Positions 8,229 to 17,380 of a DNA stretch of 64,000 bases are shown piece after piece. Position numbers and translations under genes: made by a program. Source of the DNA: an uncultured Prevotella sp. (lineage in GTDB: Bacteria > Bacteroidota > Bacteroidia > Bacteroidales > Bacteroidaceae); assembly GCA_900550035.1 (NCBI GenBank), contig URQS01000001.1:62001-126000 (forward strand). Direction: 5' to 3'. Position 1 is the first letter of the stretch, and each line of letters begins with the position of its first letter. The notes beneath the pieces are model-generated. The model had not been told where the DNA came from. It ran no database searches and saw only the letters and a list, made by a program, of their open reading frames with translations.

Positions 8229-8813
8229 TTCCTCGCATAGATATTCTGCGAGTTTCTCCACAGCGCGTGCACGGTGCGAAATGCCATTCTTGATGTCCAT
8301 ACCGAGTTGTGCGAACGACTCTGTGTAGCCTTCGGGCACGAAGATAGGGTCGTAGCCGAAGCCTTCGGTGCCTTGTTTCTCGGTAGATATCGTTCCGCGA
8401 ACGATGCCTTCGAACAGAGTGTAGTCGGCAACATCGTTCTTGCGGGCAAGGCAGATTACGGTGCGGAACTGCGCACGGCGGTCGTCGCTGCCGTTGAGGC
8501 GGCTGAGCAGTTTCTGCATGTTGGCCTCCGAGTCGTGGTCGGTGCCTTCGGCATAGCGTGCCGAGTGTACGCCCGGTTCGCCACCGAGAGCCGGCACTTC
8601 GAGTCCGGTGTCGTCGGCAAAGCAGTCGTAGCCGTAGTTCTCCACGATGTAGCGTGCCTTCTGTATGGCGTTGCCCTCAAGCGTATTGGCTGTTTCGGGT
8701 ATGTCGACGTGGCAGTTGATGTCGCTGAGCGACAACACTTCAAAACGAGAGCCGAGTATGGAGCGTATCTCGTCAAGCTTGTGCTTGTTGTTGGTGGCAA
8801 ATACTATTTTCAT
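8226..8813 (-). CDS. rdgB: Non-canonical purine NTP pyrophosphatase (RdgB/HAM1)
   Basis: 195 residues, typical length. It begins MKIVFATNNKHKLDEI, the substrate-binding SNNxxK-type motif, and has FADDTGLEVPALGGEPGVHS in the middle. It hydrolyses ITP, dITP and XTP to the monophosphates, keeping deaminated purines out of DNA and RNA. Its start lies inside the end of the YitT gene (41-bp overlap), so translation is probably coupled. Confidence 0.96.
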   Translation of the reverse strand: MKIVFATNNKHKLDEIRSILGSRFEVLSLSDINCHVDIPETANTLEGNAIQKARYIVENYGYDCFADDTGLEVPALGGEPGVHSARYAEGTDHDSEANMQKLLSRLNGSDDRRAQFRTVICLARKNDVADYTLFEGIVRGTISTEKQGTEGFGYDPIFVPEGYTESFAQLGMDIKNGISHRARAVEKLAEYLCEE

Positions 8814-9759
8814 TTTCTTCTATATTATGCTTTTCCATTTCCTTCTTCACCTTCACCTTTATCTGGTCGAATCCCTCGCCATATACGCCGATAACGCTAC
8901 TCTGGCTGACGAAGGCGCGTGGGTCGATCATCTTTATCAGTCGGAAGATGAGCACTGACTCGCGCTTCTTGGCAAGCAGACATATCACCTTCATTTCCTT
9001 GCCCGTATACCATCCGTGTCCGTCGAGAATGGTGAGGGTGTGGTCGGTCTTCTTGGTGATGGCTTCGGCTATCTTCTTGTATTCCTTCGAGAATATCATG
9101 AACTGCACCGACTGGCGCTGCACGTTCATCACATAATCGAGCATGGTACATTCGATGACCATCGTACACAGACCGAATACTACCATCTGGCAGCGCTGCG
9201 GGAACAGACCGAACGAGTCGATGGCGAGACAGCTGCCGATGATTACAAGGTCGACCATGATGAGTCCTTTGCCGAGCGAAACGTTGTAGTACTTATTGAC
9301 AACAGCTGCAATGATGTCGGTTCCGCCCGTACTGCCGTTGTTCAGAAACACTACAGCCAGCGCCGTTCCGGTGAGCATACATCCGATAATGAGCGACATG
9401 AAGTCGTTGCCCTCGCCCATAAGCTTGTAGAAGGTGCCGTCGGGCTGCTCCACAATCTTCTGTGCAAGGTCGAGCATTACGGTCAGTGCAATGGTGGCAT
9501 ATATGGTCTTGGCAAGAAATTTCAGTCCAAGTTCCTTCAGCGCCGCTATGATAAGTATGGCATTGATGATGAAGAATGTCCACTGAACGGGAAACTTTGT
9601 GGCATAGAAGATAATGGCTCCTATACCTGCAATACCTCCAGTTACAATTTCGTATGGCAATAGAAAAACGGTAAATCCGAAGGTATACAACATAAGTCCG
9701 AGAGTGATATTGAAATAATCCTTCGTTTCTTGCCAGATAATTTTACGGTCGATTGTCAT
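8773..9759 (-). CDS. YitT-family membrane protein
   Basis: 328 residues. About five hydrophobic segments in residues 15-200 form the YitT (DUF161) membrane domain, including the conserved NNGSTGGTDIIA stretch. The soluble C-terminal part from about residue 215 is the DUF2179 domain. The family is widespread and its biochemical function is not settled; transport has been suggested. It overlaps rdgB by 41 bp. The hydrophilic C-terminal tail ends with the extension that creates the overlap. Confidence 0.88.
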   Translation of the reverse strand: MTIDRKIIWQETKDYFNITLGLMLYTFGFTVFLLPYEIVTGGIAGIGAIIFYATKFPVQWTFFIINAILIIAALKELGLKFLAKTIYATIALTVMLDLAQKIVEQPDGTFYKLMGEGNDFMSLIIGCMLTGTALAVVFLNNGSTGGTDIIAAVVNKYYNVSLGKGLIMVDLVIIGSCLAIDSFGLFPQRCQMVVFGLCTMVIECTMLDYVMNVQRQSVQFMIFSKEYKKIAEAITKKTDHTLTILDGHGWYTGKEMKVICLLAKKRESVLIFRLIKMIDPRAFVSQSSVIGVYGEGFDQIKVKVKKEMEKHNIEENENSICHQQQAQA

Positions 9760-9816
9760 AGGATTTTATAGTTAAAGCGTAATTTTCATTTGATTCTAAA
9801 CGAAAGTAGTTAAGTA

Positions 9817-9989
9817 GAGGGTGTGTCAAAATAGGAGTTAGAGGAAGTTAAGAAGAAGTTAATCCATCTACGATGGATGGAAGTTAACAGACAAATGCTT
9901 TATTTTCAGCAATTTATACATATGTCCGCTAACTTCTGTTAACTTCGAGCGAAGCACAAACTTCTTTTAACTTCTATTTTGACACACCC
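9817..9989 (-). repeat. Family-A interspersed element, copy 2
   Basis: 173 bp, inverted relative to copy 1, with GAGGGTGTGTCAAAA and TTTTGACACACCC ends. Read side by side it appears identical at every base to copy 5 (63175-63347). It lies between YitT and leuS; no gene is visible in 9760-10064. Confidence 0.85.
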
Positions 9990-10017
9990 GCCTCCTTTAA
10001 CTACTGATACTGAATTC

Positions 10018-10039
10018 ACTGAACTTACGAAAGTTCAGT
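10018..10039 (-). terminator. Hairpin downstream of leuS
   Basis: A perfect 9-bp stem (ACTGAACTT/AAGTTCAGT) with a 4-base loop, 26 bases past the leuS stop. The T tract is weak, so the terminator call is tentative. Confidence 0.4.
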
Positions 10040-10064
10040 AAGTTATATAGAATGTCGCCGCGTA

Positions 10065-12923
10065 TTACTTAACAACGACATTCACAATCTTCTTAGGCAC
10101 AACGATCACCTTTACTACTGTCTTGCCATCGAGATACTTCTGGCTCTGCTCGTCGGCGAGCACTGCCTGCTGTATTGCATCGTTGGTGGCGTCGGCTGGG
10201 AACTTCTTCTGGAAGCGTGCCTTGCCGTTGAACGAGATGGTGAGCTGTACCTCGCTCTCAACGAGATACTTAGGCTCGAACTTAGGCCACTGGGCGTCGC
10301 ATACGGTTGTTTCGTTGCCCAATACGTGCCAGAGCTCCTCGGCGATGTGCGGAGCAAACGGTGCGATGAGCACAACGAGCTGCTCGAGCACCTGCTTGTT
10401 GCGGCACTTCTGCTGTGCAAGCTCGCTCACGGCTATCATGAATGCCGAGATTGAGGTGTTGTACGAGAAGTTTTCGATGTCTTCGGTCACCTTCTTGATG
10501 AGCTTGTGCAGGGTCTTCATGCTGTCGGCTGATGCCTCGGCGTCGGCTGAAGGCAGGAAGTTGTCGGTGCGGTTCTCGTAGTAGAGGTTCCAGAACTTCT
10601 TGAGGAAGCGGAAGCATCCGTCGATGCCGTTGGTGTCCCAAGGCTTGCTGGCTTCTACCGGACCGAGGAACATCTCGTACAGACGCAATGTGTCGGCTCC
10701 GTACTTCTCTACTATCATGTCGGGATTGACTACGTTGAACATCGACTTCGACATCTTCTCAACAGCCCATCCGCAGATGTACTTGCCGTCTTCGAGTATG
10801 AACTCGGCATCGGCATACTCCGGACGCCATGCCTTGAAGGCATCGATGTCGAGCACGTCGGCCGATACGATGTTCACGTCGACGTGTATCGGGGTCACGT
10901 CGTAATCCTTCTTCAGTCCGGCGCTCACGAAGACGGGAGCCTTAGAGTGGTCGTCGGAGTTGATGCGATATACGAAGTTGCTTCGTCCCTGAATCATTCC
11001 CTGGTTGACAAGCTTCTGGAACGGCTCTTCCTTGCAGCTCACGCCGAGGTCGAAGAGGAACTTGTTCCAGAAACGTGAGTAGATGAGGTGGCCCGTAGCG
11101 TGCTCGCATCCGCCTACATAGAGGTCGACGTTCTGCCAGTACTCGTCGGCTTCCTTGCTTACGAGGCACTTGTCGTCGTGTGGGTCCATATAACGCAGAT
11201 AGTAGGCAGACGATCCGGCGAAGCCCGGCATGGTGTTGAGTTCGAGCGGGAACACGGTCTTGTTGTCTACCAGAGCCTTGTCCACTACCTGCTTCTTCTC
11301 TACGTCCCATGCCCACATCTTGGCGCGGCCCAATGGCGGTTCGCCAGTCTCAGTCGGCTTATAGGTCTCGATTTCGGGCAGTTCGAGCGGCAGACACTCC
11401 TCGGGAACCATCTGTGGCATTCCGTCCTTGTAGTATACGGGGAACGGTTCGCCCCAATAACGCTGGCGTGAGAAGATGGCGTCGCGCAGACGATAGTTGA
11501 CCTTTACGCGGCCCAATCCCTTCTCGGTGACAAACTTCTTGGTGGCAGCGATGGCCTCCTTGACGCTCAGTCCGTTGAGTGAGAAGCCGTCGAGGGTCTG
11601 CTTGCCTGCAACGGGCGAGTTCTGAACGGTGCCTTCTTTGGCATCGAAGCTTTCCTCACTGACATCGGCACCCTCGATGAGGGGGATGATAGGCAGATTG
11701 AAGTGCTTGGCAAAGGCGTAGTCGCGTGAGTCGTGAGCCGGAACAGCCATGATGGCACCTGTGCCGTATCCTGCAAGAACGTACTCTGAAATCCAGATAG
11801 GAATATTCTCTCCGGTGAACGGATTGACGGCGTACGAGCCTGAGAACACGCCCGTTACGGAGTGGTTTGCCATACGGTCGAGCTCGGTACGCTTCTTAAC
11901 GTAGGCGAGATATTCATCGACTGCAGCTTTCTGCTCGGCTGTGGTGAGCTTCTCAACAAGCTCGCTCTCAGGAGCCAATACCATGAATGTTACGCCGAAA
12001 ATGGTGTCGGCACGTGTGGTGAAGATGGTGAAGTCGAAGTCCTGACCTGCCACCTTAAACTGCATCTCGGTACCTTCCGAACGGCCTATCCAGTTCTTCT
12101 GTGTCTCCTTGATAGAGTCGCTCCACTGTATTGTTTCCAGTCCGTCGAGCAAACGCTGTGAATATGCGCTGGTGCGCAGACACCACTGCTGCATCTTCTT
12201 CTGCACTACGGGATAGCCGCCACGCTCGCTCACACCGTTCACTACCTCGTCGTTGGCAAGCACAGTGCCGAGTCCCGGACACCAGTTTACCATTGTCTCG
12301 CCCAGGTAGGCGATGCGGTAGTTCATAAGGGTCTTCTGCTTCTCGACGTCGCTCATAGCTCGCCACTCCTCGGCTGTAAACTCGAGATGCTCGCTCTCGG
12401 CTACGTTCAGTCCCTCGGTGCCCTTCTCCTCAAAGCGTGCAACGAGCTTCTCGATGGGCTGAGCCTTCTGGCATGAGTTGCAGAAGAACGACTGGAACAT
12501 CTTCTGGAATGCCCACTGGGTCCAGTGATAGTACTTAGGGTCGCATGTGCGAACCTCGCGGTCCCAATCGAAAGAGAAACCGATGTTGTCCAACTGCTGG
12601 CGATAGCGTGCAATGTTGGCAACGGTTGTAACCTCAGGGTGCTGACCGGTCTGAATGGCATACTGCTCGGCAGGCAGTCCGTAGGCATCGTAGCCCATAG
12701 GATTGAGCACGTTGTAGCCCTCAAGGCGCTTGAAGCGTGCGTAGATGTCCGATGCGATGTATCCGAGCGGGTGGCCTACGTGCAGACCGGCTCCCGACGG
12801 ATAGGGGAACATGTTGAGTACATAGAACTTCTGCTTGTTAGGGTCCTCAGTGGTGTGATAGGTCTTGTCTGCCACCCACTGGGCTTGCCATTTCTTCTCG
12901 ATTTCTCTGAAATTGTATTCCAT
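10065..12923 (-). CDS. leuS: Leucyl-tRNA synthetase
   Basis: 952 residues, somewhat longer than the E. coli enzyme but in the Bacteroidales range. The class I signatures are PYPSGAGLHVGHPLGY (HVGH at 48-51) and EKMSKSMFNVV in the C-terminal third. The CP1 editing domain lies between them, with the zinc/editing region near GTGAIMAVPAHDSRD. It charges tRNA-Leu and hydrolyses mischarged tRNA. The gene stands alone: a -7 element is upstream and a weak hairpin downstream. Confidence 0.98.
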   Translation of the reverse strand: MEYNFREIEKKWQAQWVADKTYHTTEDPNKQKFYVLNMFPYPSGAGLHVGHPLGYIASDIYARFKRLEGYNVLNPMGYDAYGLPAEQYAIQTGQHPEVTTVANIARYRQQLDNIGFSFDWDREVRTCDPKYYHWTQWAFQKMFQSFFCNSCQKAQPIEKLVARFEEKGTEGLNVAESEHLEFTAEEWRAMSDVEKQKTLMNYRIAYLGETMVNWCPGLGTVLANDEVVNGVSERGGYPVVQKKMQQWCLRTSAYSQRLLDGLETIQWSDSIKETQKNWIGRSEGTEMQFKVAGQDFDFTIFTTRADTIFGVTFMVLAPESELVEKLTTAEQKAAVDEYLAYVKKRTELDRMANHSVTGVFSGSYAVNPFTGENIPIWISEYVLAGYGTGAIMAVPAHDSRDYAFAKHFNLPIIPLIEGADVSEESFDAKEGTVQNSPVAGKQTLDGFSLNGLSVKEAIAATKKFVTEKGLGRVKVNYRLRDAIFSRQRYWGEPFPVYYKDGMPQMVPEECLPLELPEIETYKPTETGEPPLGRAKMWAWDVEKKQVVDKALVDNKTVFPLELNTMPGFAGSSAYYLRYMDPHDDKCLVSKEADEYWQNVDLYVGGCEHATGHLIYSRFWNKFLFDLGVSCKEEPFQKLVNQGMIQGRSNFVYRINSDDHSKAPVFVSAGLKKDYDVTPIHVDVNIVSADVLDIDAFKAWRPEYADAEFILEDGKYICGWAVEKMSKSMFNVVNPDMIVEKYGADTLRLYEMFLGPVEASKPWDTNGIDGCFRFLKKFWNLYYENRTDNFLPSADAEASADSMKTLHKLIKKVTEDIENFSYNTSISAFMIAVSELAQQKCRNKQVLEQLVVLIAPFAPHIAEELWHVLGNETTVCDAQWPKFEPKYLVESEVQLTISFNGKARFQKKFPADATNDAIQQAVLADEQSQKYLDGKTVVKVIVVPKKIVNVVVK

Positions 12924-12958
12924 TATATCTGTTTTTGCTATTTATTTTCAGTTTTATG

Positions 12959-12966
12959 CAAAGTTA
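12959..12966 (-). promoter_or_regulatory. -7 element of the leuS promoter
   Basis: TAACTTTG on the minus strand, 36 bases upstream of the leuS ATG. The region where TTTG is expected reads only AT-rich. Confidence 0.45.
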
Positions 12967-13024
12967 CGACTTTTAGCTTATAATAAATATAATTATGTGG
13001 AAAAAATGTGTTGTATTAAAAAAC

Positions 13025-13062
13025 AAAAAAAGCCTTGCTCCGATTAAGAAGCAAGGCTTTTT
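13025..13062 (-). terminator. Terminator after tRNA-Gln
   Basis: A stem of AGCCTTGCT and AGCAAGGCT around a short loop, with A/T runs on both sides. It lies 3 bases past the tRNA 3' end. Confidence 0.85.
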
Positions 13063-13065
13063 CTG

Positions 13066-13136
13066 TTGTCCCAGGCGGATTCGAACCACCACAAACAGAA
13101 CCAAAAACTGTTGTGCTACCATTACACCATAGGACA
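13066..13136 (-). tRNA. tRNA-Gln (anticodon UUG)
   Basis: A 71-base cloverleaf. The acceptor stem pairs TGTCCTA with TGGGACA, the D arm is GTG..CAC, and the anticodon stem ACAGT/TCTGT has the usual 31-39 mismatch. The loop TTTTGGT places TTG at positions 34-36. The T arm is GGTGG-TTCGAAT-CCGCC. CCA is not encoded. The gene lies between tyrS and leuS on the same strand and ends at a terminator. Confidence 0.95.
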
Positions 13137-13186
13137 ATGTGGCTGCAAAGGTAATAAAATTTCGCTTTGCAGCCAAATTTTTCGGA

Positions 13187-14488
13187 TTATTTCACTGTGA
13201 TGAGATAATAATTCTTCTTGCCGCGCTGTACGAGGAGATACTTGCCGTCAATAAGGTCGTCGGCTGTGACGACACGGTCGAAGGCTGCGAGCTTCTCCTT
13301 GTTGAGCGATACGCCACCACCCTGAACGAGCTTGCGCATCTCGCCCTTTGAGTTGAACACCTTAACGTCGTCGCGTGTGAAGAGGTCGACAGCGGGCTGT
13401 CCGAGCTGGTCGGCAGGCAGTGTGAAGTGTGGCACACCCTCGAAGATAGAGAGCAGTGTTGCCTCATCGAACTTCTGCAGTGTCTCCTTGGTTCCCTTGC
13501 CGAAGAGGATGCTTGATGCCTCCTGAGCCATTTCGAGGTCCTCGCGTGAGTGTACCATTGTGGTAACTTCCTCTGCCAGGCGCTTCTGAAGGGTGCGGCG
13601 ACCCGGATCCTCGTTGTGCTCGGCTATGAGAGCGTCGATTGTCTCCTTGTCGAGGTCGGTGAATATCTTGATGTACTTCTCGGCTTCCACGTCGCTGACG
13701 TTGAGCCAGAACTGATAGAAGGCATAAGGAGTGGTGCGGTTGCGGTCGAGCCATACGTTGCCGCTCTCGGTCTTGCCGAACTTCTTGCCGTCGCTCTTGG
13801 TGATGAGCGGGCAGGTGAGGCAGTAGGCTTCGGCTTCGTTGCCGAGTGTACGGCGGATAAGCTCAGTACCGGTGGTCATGTTGCCCCACTGGTCGTTGCC
13901 GCCGAGCTGCAAGCGTACGCCATACTTCTGATACTGATAGAGGAAGTCGTAGCCCTGGAGCAGCTGATATGTGAATTCGGTGAATGAGAGTCCGTCGCGA
14001 GCCTCGCCGTTGAGACGCTTCTGTACGGAGTCTTTCGCCATCATATAGTTTACGGTGATGTGCTTGCCCACCTCGCGTGCGAAGTCGAGGAAGGTGAAGT
14101 CCTTCATCCAGTCGTAGTTGTTGACGAGCTCGGCCTTGTTAGGCTCGTTGCCGTCGAAGTCGAGGAACTTGGCTACCTGCTTCTTGATAGCCTCCTGGTT
14201 GTGATAGAGTGTCTTCGAGTCGAGCAGGTTACGCTCCTGGCTCTTGCCCGAAGGGTCGCCAATCATGCCCGTTGCACCGCCTACAAGGAGGTAGGGCTTA
14301 TGGCCACAACGCTGGAGGTGGCGCAGCATCATGATGCCGCAGAGGTGTCCGATGTGAAGTGAGTCGGCAGTAGGGTCGGTGCCAAGATACGCAGACACCA
14401 TGTGGGTGTTGAGATATTCCTCAGTACCCGGCATAATCTGCGCGAGCATGCCGCGCCAGCGCAGTTCTTCAACGAAATTTTTTGCCAT
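13187..14488 (-). CDS. tyrS: Tyrosyl-tRNA synthetase
   Basis: 433 residues. The class I motifs are HIGH (45-48) and KFGKT (the KMSKS equivalent, inside KSDGKKFGKTESGNVW), with the tyrosine pocket around GYDFLYQYQKYGV. The C-terminal S4-like RNA-binding domain ends KKNYYLITVK. It charges tRNA-Tyr. It is followed at 50 bp by tRNA-Gln. Upstream, a decamer repeat array fills the gap to yidD. Confidence 0.98.
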   Translation of the reverse strand: MAKNFVEELRWRGMLAQIMPGTEEYLNTHMVSAYLGTDPTADSLHIGHLCGIMMLRHLQRCGHKPYLLVGGATGMIGDPSGKSQERNLLDSKTLYHNQEAIKKQVAKFLDFDGNEPNKAELVNNYDWMKDFTFLDFAREVGKHITVNYMMAKDSVQKRLNGEARDGLSFTEFTYQLLQGYDFLYQYQKYGVRLQLGGNDQWGNMTTGTELIRRTLGNEAEAYCLTCPLITKSDGKKFGKTESGNVWLDRNRTTPYAFYQFWLNVSDVEAEKYIKIFTDLDKETIDALIAEHNEDPGRRTLQKRLAEEVTTMVHSREDLEMAQEASSILFGKGTKETLQKFDEATLLSIFEGVPHFTLPADQLGQPAVDLFTRDDVKVFNSKGEMRKLVQGGGVSLNKEKLAAFDRVVTADDLIDGKYLLVQRGKKNYYLITVK

Positions 14489-14510
14489 TTTTATTGTTGT
14501 TAATATTGTT

Positions 14511-14590
14511 TATGGGGCTTGCTGGGGCTTACTGGGGCTTTGCTGGGCCTTGCTATGCCTTGCTGGGCCTTACTATGCCTTGCTGGGCCT
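14511..14590 (+). repeat. Eight tandem decamers upstream of tyrS
   Basis: Eight 10-bp units, mainly TGCTGGGCCT, TGCTATGCCT and GCTGGGGCTT, with exact spacing. The array starts 22 bp upstream of the tyrS ATG, so it would lie in the 5' leader or promoter. Confidence 0.85.
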
Positions 14591-14626
14591 TTGATAGGGG
14601 CTTTAATTCAAAACTCAAAATTCCAC

Positions 14627-14857
14627 TTACGGCACCGGGTCGTAGCCCGAGCCTCCCCATGGGTTGCATCTTAGGATGCGCCATATTGAGAGTGCCATGC
14701 CCTTGAAGAATCCGTGCTTGAGCAGTGCCTGGCGCGCATATTCTGAGCATGTGGGTTGGAATCGGCATGAAGCCGGGGTGTATGGTGTGATAAACTTCTG
14801 GTAGAACCTGATGGGTTGTATCACTATCCAGGCGAGTGCATGTGAGAATCGGTTCAT
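14627..14857 (-). CDS. yidD: Membrane protein insertion efficiency factor YidD
   Basis: 76 residues, normal for the family. It has an amphipathic N-terminus, then the signature FYQKFITPYTPASCRFQPTC with its cysteines, and CNPWGGSGYDPVP at the C-terminus. It assists membrane insertion together with YidC. It overlaps the end of rnpA by four bases (ATGA), so the two are translationally coupled. Confidence 0.96.
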   Translation of the reverse strand: MNRFSHALAWIVIQPIRFYQKFITPYTPASCRFQPTCSEYARQALLKHGFFKGMALSIWRILRCNPWGGSGYDPVP

Positions 14858-15303
14858 TGCGGGGTGTTTTTATTGTCGGTAGCCGTCATCTTCTCAGCCA
14901 GTCGTGTCAGCAGGTTGGCCATGCGGCTCATCACCTCGGCGGTCGGCAGAAGACGGTTGGCTGTCCATATGAAGCAGAGTGACACCGTCTTGTCGCCGCT
15001 CTCGGTGAGGCGGTCGACGAGAATGTGCTTGTTGAGTCGGTATGCCTCGCGCACCTGACGCTTCACGTAGTTGCGCTTGACGGCGCGCTTGAAGTAGCGT
15101 TTGGGTACGCTCACCATCATCTGAGCCATTGGCTGATGTCCGTCAGAAGGCTGTGAGTCTGTCTGTCGGCTGTCGGCCATGTACACCATACGCAGCGGTG
15201 CGGCTGTCATAGCCTTTGAGCCGCCTCCGCGAAAGAGGCGGTCAATCTGCTTCTTGCTGTTAATGCGCTCCGACTGTGGGAGGCTGTATGTTGATGTTGT
15301 CAT
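14854..15303 (-). CDS. rnpA: Ribonuclease P protein component
   Basis: 149 residues, longer than the usual 115-130 owing to a loop near residues 35-65 (SRQTDSQPSDGHQPMAQ). The conserved RNR motif reads KRAVKRNYVKRQVREAYR. It binds the RNase P RNA and helps process tRNA 5' ends. It lies 13 bases after hemD and overlaps yidD. rpmH, its usual partner in other phyla, is absent here, as is common in Bacteroidales. Confidence 0.95.
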   Translation of the reverse strand: MTTSTYSLPQSERINSKKQIDRLFRGGGSKAMTAAPLRMVYMADSRQTDSQPSDGHQPMAQMMVSVPKRYFKRAVKRNYVKRQVREAYRLNKHILVDRLTESGDKTVSLCFIWTANRLLPTAEVMSRMANLLTRLAEKMTATDNKNTPQ

Positions 15304-15316
15304 GTCAACAACCTAA

Positions 15317-16063
15317 CTACTTGTTGTTCTCCAGATAGTTCTGCAGTGCTCCTGTCATGGAAGGGTGTTCCTTGGTAGGTGCTTCGAGGTCGAGGCGGTA
15401 GCCGGCATCGGTCACAGCCTTGGCTGTAGCAGGTCCGAAGGTGGCGATGCGAATGTCGCCCTGAGTGAATTCGGGGAAGTTCTTGGTGAATGCCTTGATG
15501 CCTGAAGGGCTGAAGAATACGAGCATGTCGCAGTCGAACGCCTTAGCTTCCTCTTCAGTGAAGTCGTTGCTGACGGTGCGATACATCACGCACTCCTTGT
15601 GATGGAGCTTCTTTGCGTCGAGCAAGCGCTCTATGTCGTCGTTGTGGACAGAGCTCAGCGGTACGAGATATTTCTCTGTCTTGTGCTTCACCATTGTGGG
15701 TATGAGCGAATCAATCTTGCCGGTTGTGCCGAAGAACACCTTGCGCTTGCGGTACTGTACGTATTTCTGGATGTACAATGCGATAGTCTCGGTCACGCAG
15801 AAATACTTCATGTCCTCGGGGATTGTGATGCGCATCTCCTTGGCGAGGTTGAAATAGTTGTCGATGGCGTGGCGCGATGTGAAGACAACGGCTGTGAAGT
15901 CCAGCAGGCTGATCTTCTGCTGGCGGAATTCTTTGGGACTCAATCCCTCGACCTTGATGAATGGGCGGAACACAAGTTCCACGCCAAAGTCCTTGGCGAT
16001 ATCGAAGTAGGGTGATTTCTCGCTTGACGGTTCGGGCTGGGATATCAGAATCTTCTTAATCAT
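15317..16063 (-). CDS. hemD: Uroporphyrinogen-III synthase
   Basis: 248 residues. The sequence starts MIKKILISQPEPS and has the family pattern VVFTSRHAIDNYF and LVFFSPSGIKAF, the two halves of the bilobed fold, then RIATFGPATAKAV. It cyclises hydroxymethylbilane to uroporphyrinogen III for tetrapyrrole synthesis. The family is poorly conserved, so the call rests on these short motifs and on the hemD-rnpA-yidD context. Confidence 0.88.
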   Translation of the reverse strand: MIKKILISQPEPSSEKSPYFDIAKDFGVELVFRPFIKVEGLSPKEFRQQKISLLDFTAVVFTSRHAIDNYFNLAKEMRITIPEDMKYFCVTETIALYIQKYVQYRKRKVFFGTTGKIDSLIPTMVKHKTEKYLVPLSSVHNDDIERLLDAKKLHHKECVMYRTVSNDFTEEEAKAFDCDMLVFFSPSGIKAFTKNFPEFTQGDIRIATFGPATAKAVTDAGYRLDLEAPTKEHPSMTGALQNYLENNK

Positions 16064-16119
16064 TTCTCTTTGTATATGTAACTATGTCGTGATTATTCGT
16101 ATTTGTCAGTGTGTCCTTG

Positions 16120-17163
16120 TCAATAATCCACCTTCAGGTTTGCCGTGGTTATCATGAGTGCTCCGATGAGCATGGCAAGGGGCATCAATTCAAGTGTGCA
16201 AAAGTACAAAAAAATTTGCAGAGAATGGCCACCGTTTCTGAAAAAGATGAGATATGACTTGTAAAGCGACAGCAATTTGAATATGCCCAGCACTATAGCG
16301 GCGCAGATGAGAGTGGTTTGTACTGCTATCTCGAAGTATGCACGCAGCATAACTATTGGGAAGAGGCACACTCCCTCCATGGCAAGGAGGAAGAGGAACG
16401 ACTTCATCCATAGGTCGTTACTCCTTCGGTCGAAGAATACCCATCCCGTGACGCTGTATGCCACGGCCTTGAGCATGGCGTAGACGGTGATGATGGCTGC
16501 AAACACTCCAATAGCCTGATATTGGTCGATGATGAACGTGTCGGTGATGTTCCTCTGCACGTAGAAGAAAAATATCAGCGCCATCAACAGACTGCTCTGC
16601 AGCACGAGGAATAACTGGAAACGCAGTTCGCCCGATGTCTCGCTGATGGCTGTCATCTTCTCGTTGTGGGGCGGACGGAAGAAGTCCTTTGCCTGGCGCA
16701 GGATGAATCCCTTGGATTTGGAGTAGGCTATCAGGGCGAGCACGAAGCATCCGAGCAGCAGCAGCGTGATAACATTGTCGCGTGCGATGCTGTATGGCAC
16801 GGGGTCGCCTGCCACTCCGAGTCGTCCGCCGAACAGCTCGGGATGGAAGAAGGGCTTGCCGGTGAAGTACGACTCGCGATAGTATTTGGGCATGTTCACG
16901 TCGCGCCACGACTTGCCCTTGCTGTGTCCGGGCAGGTGCAGTGTGTCGGGCTGCTGGCTCCATGTTATCTCCGACGGCTTGATGTTGGCCTGAATGGCGG
17001 AGTCCTGCTGTTCGGGTGTCGCGTTCTTTGGCAGCCACGACAGCACCTGTGCGGGCGTGGGCTGAAAGTGCTGGCGCTGCTGTGTGGACGCCGCTACTGG
17101 CTGTCCGTCTTCACCGAGCACTATTTCCTCAACATGTATGGAGTCAGAAGCAGTGTGAATCAT
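16120..17163 (-). CDS. DUF4271 membrane protein
   Basis: 347 residues. The first ~110 are hydrophilic and Pro/Gln-rich. The remainder has about seven membrane helices, with VAYSVTGWVFF in the middle and a C-terminus rich in LMLIGALMITTANLK. DUF4271 proteins are found in Bacteroidetes, commonly just upstream of hemD as here. Function unknown. The 56-base gap to hemD suggests cotranscription. Confidence 0.85.
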   Translation of the reverse strand: MIHTASDSIHVEEIVLGEDGQPVAASTQQRQHFQPTPAQVLSWLPKNATPEQQDSAIQANIKPSEITWSQQPDTLHLPGHSKGKSWRDVNMPKYYRESYFTGKPFFHPELFGGRLGVAGDPVPYSIARDNVITLLLLGCFVLALIAYSKSKGFILRQAKDFFRPPHNEKMTAISETSGELRFQLFLVLQSSLLMALIFFFYVQRNITDTFIIDQYQAIGVFAAIITVYAMLKAVAYSVTGWVFFDRRSNDLWMKSFLFLLAMEGVCLFPIVMLRAYFEIAVQTTLICAAIVLGIFKLLSLYKSYLIFFRNGGHSLQIFLYFCTLELMPLAMLIGALMITTANLKVDY

Positions 17164-17191
17164 TTAATTGTGGATTGGTTAATGTATTTTT

Positions 17192-17366
17192 GAGGTTGCG
17201 TCAAAATGGGAGTTATAGGAATTTAAAAAGAAGTTAATCCATCTACGATGGATGGAAGTTAACAGACAAATGCTTTGTTTTCAGCAAATTATACATACGT
17301 CCGCTAACTTCTGTTAACTTCGGGCGAGGCCCAGACTTCCTTTAACTTCTATTTTGACACACCCTC
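17192..17366 (-). repeat. Family-A interspersed element, copy 3
   Basis: 175 bp, in the orientation of copies 2 and 5. The left terminus is diverged (GAGGTTGCGTCAAAA) and the right end is intact (TTTTGACACACCCTC). It fills most of the gap between metK and the DUF4271 gene. Confidence 0.8.
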
Positions 17367-17380
17367 TTTGATGGAATGGT

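Noticed and set aside
13005..13062. Leader peptide or attenuator for leuS
   Set aside because: The hairpin here follows tRNA-Gln and is better explained as its terminator; no Leu-rich ORF precedes leuS.
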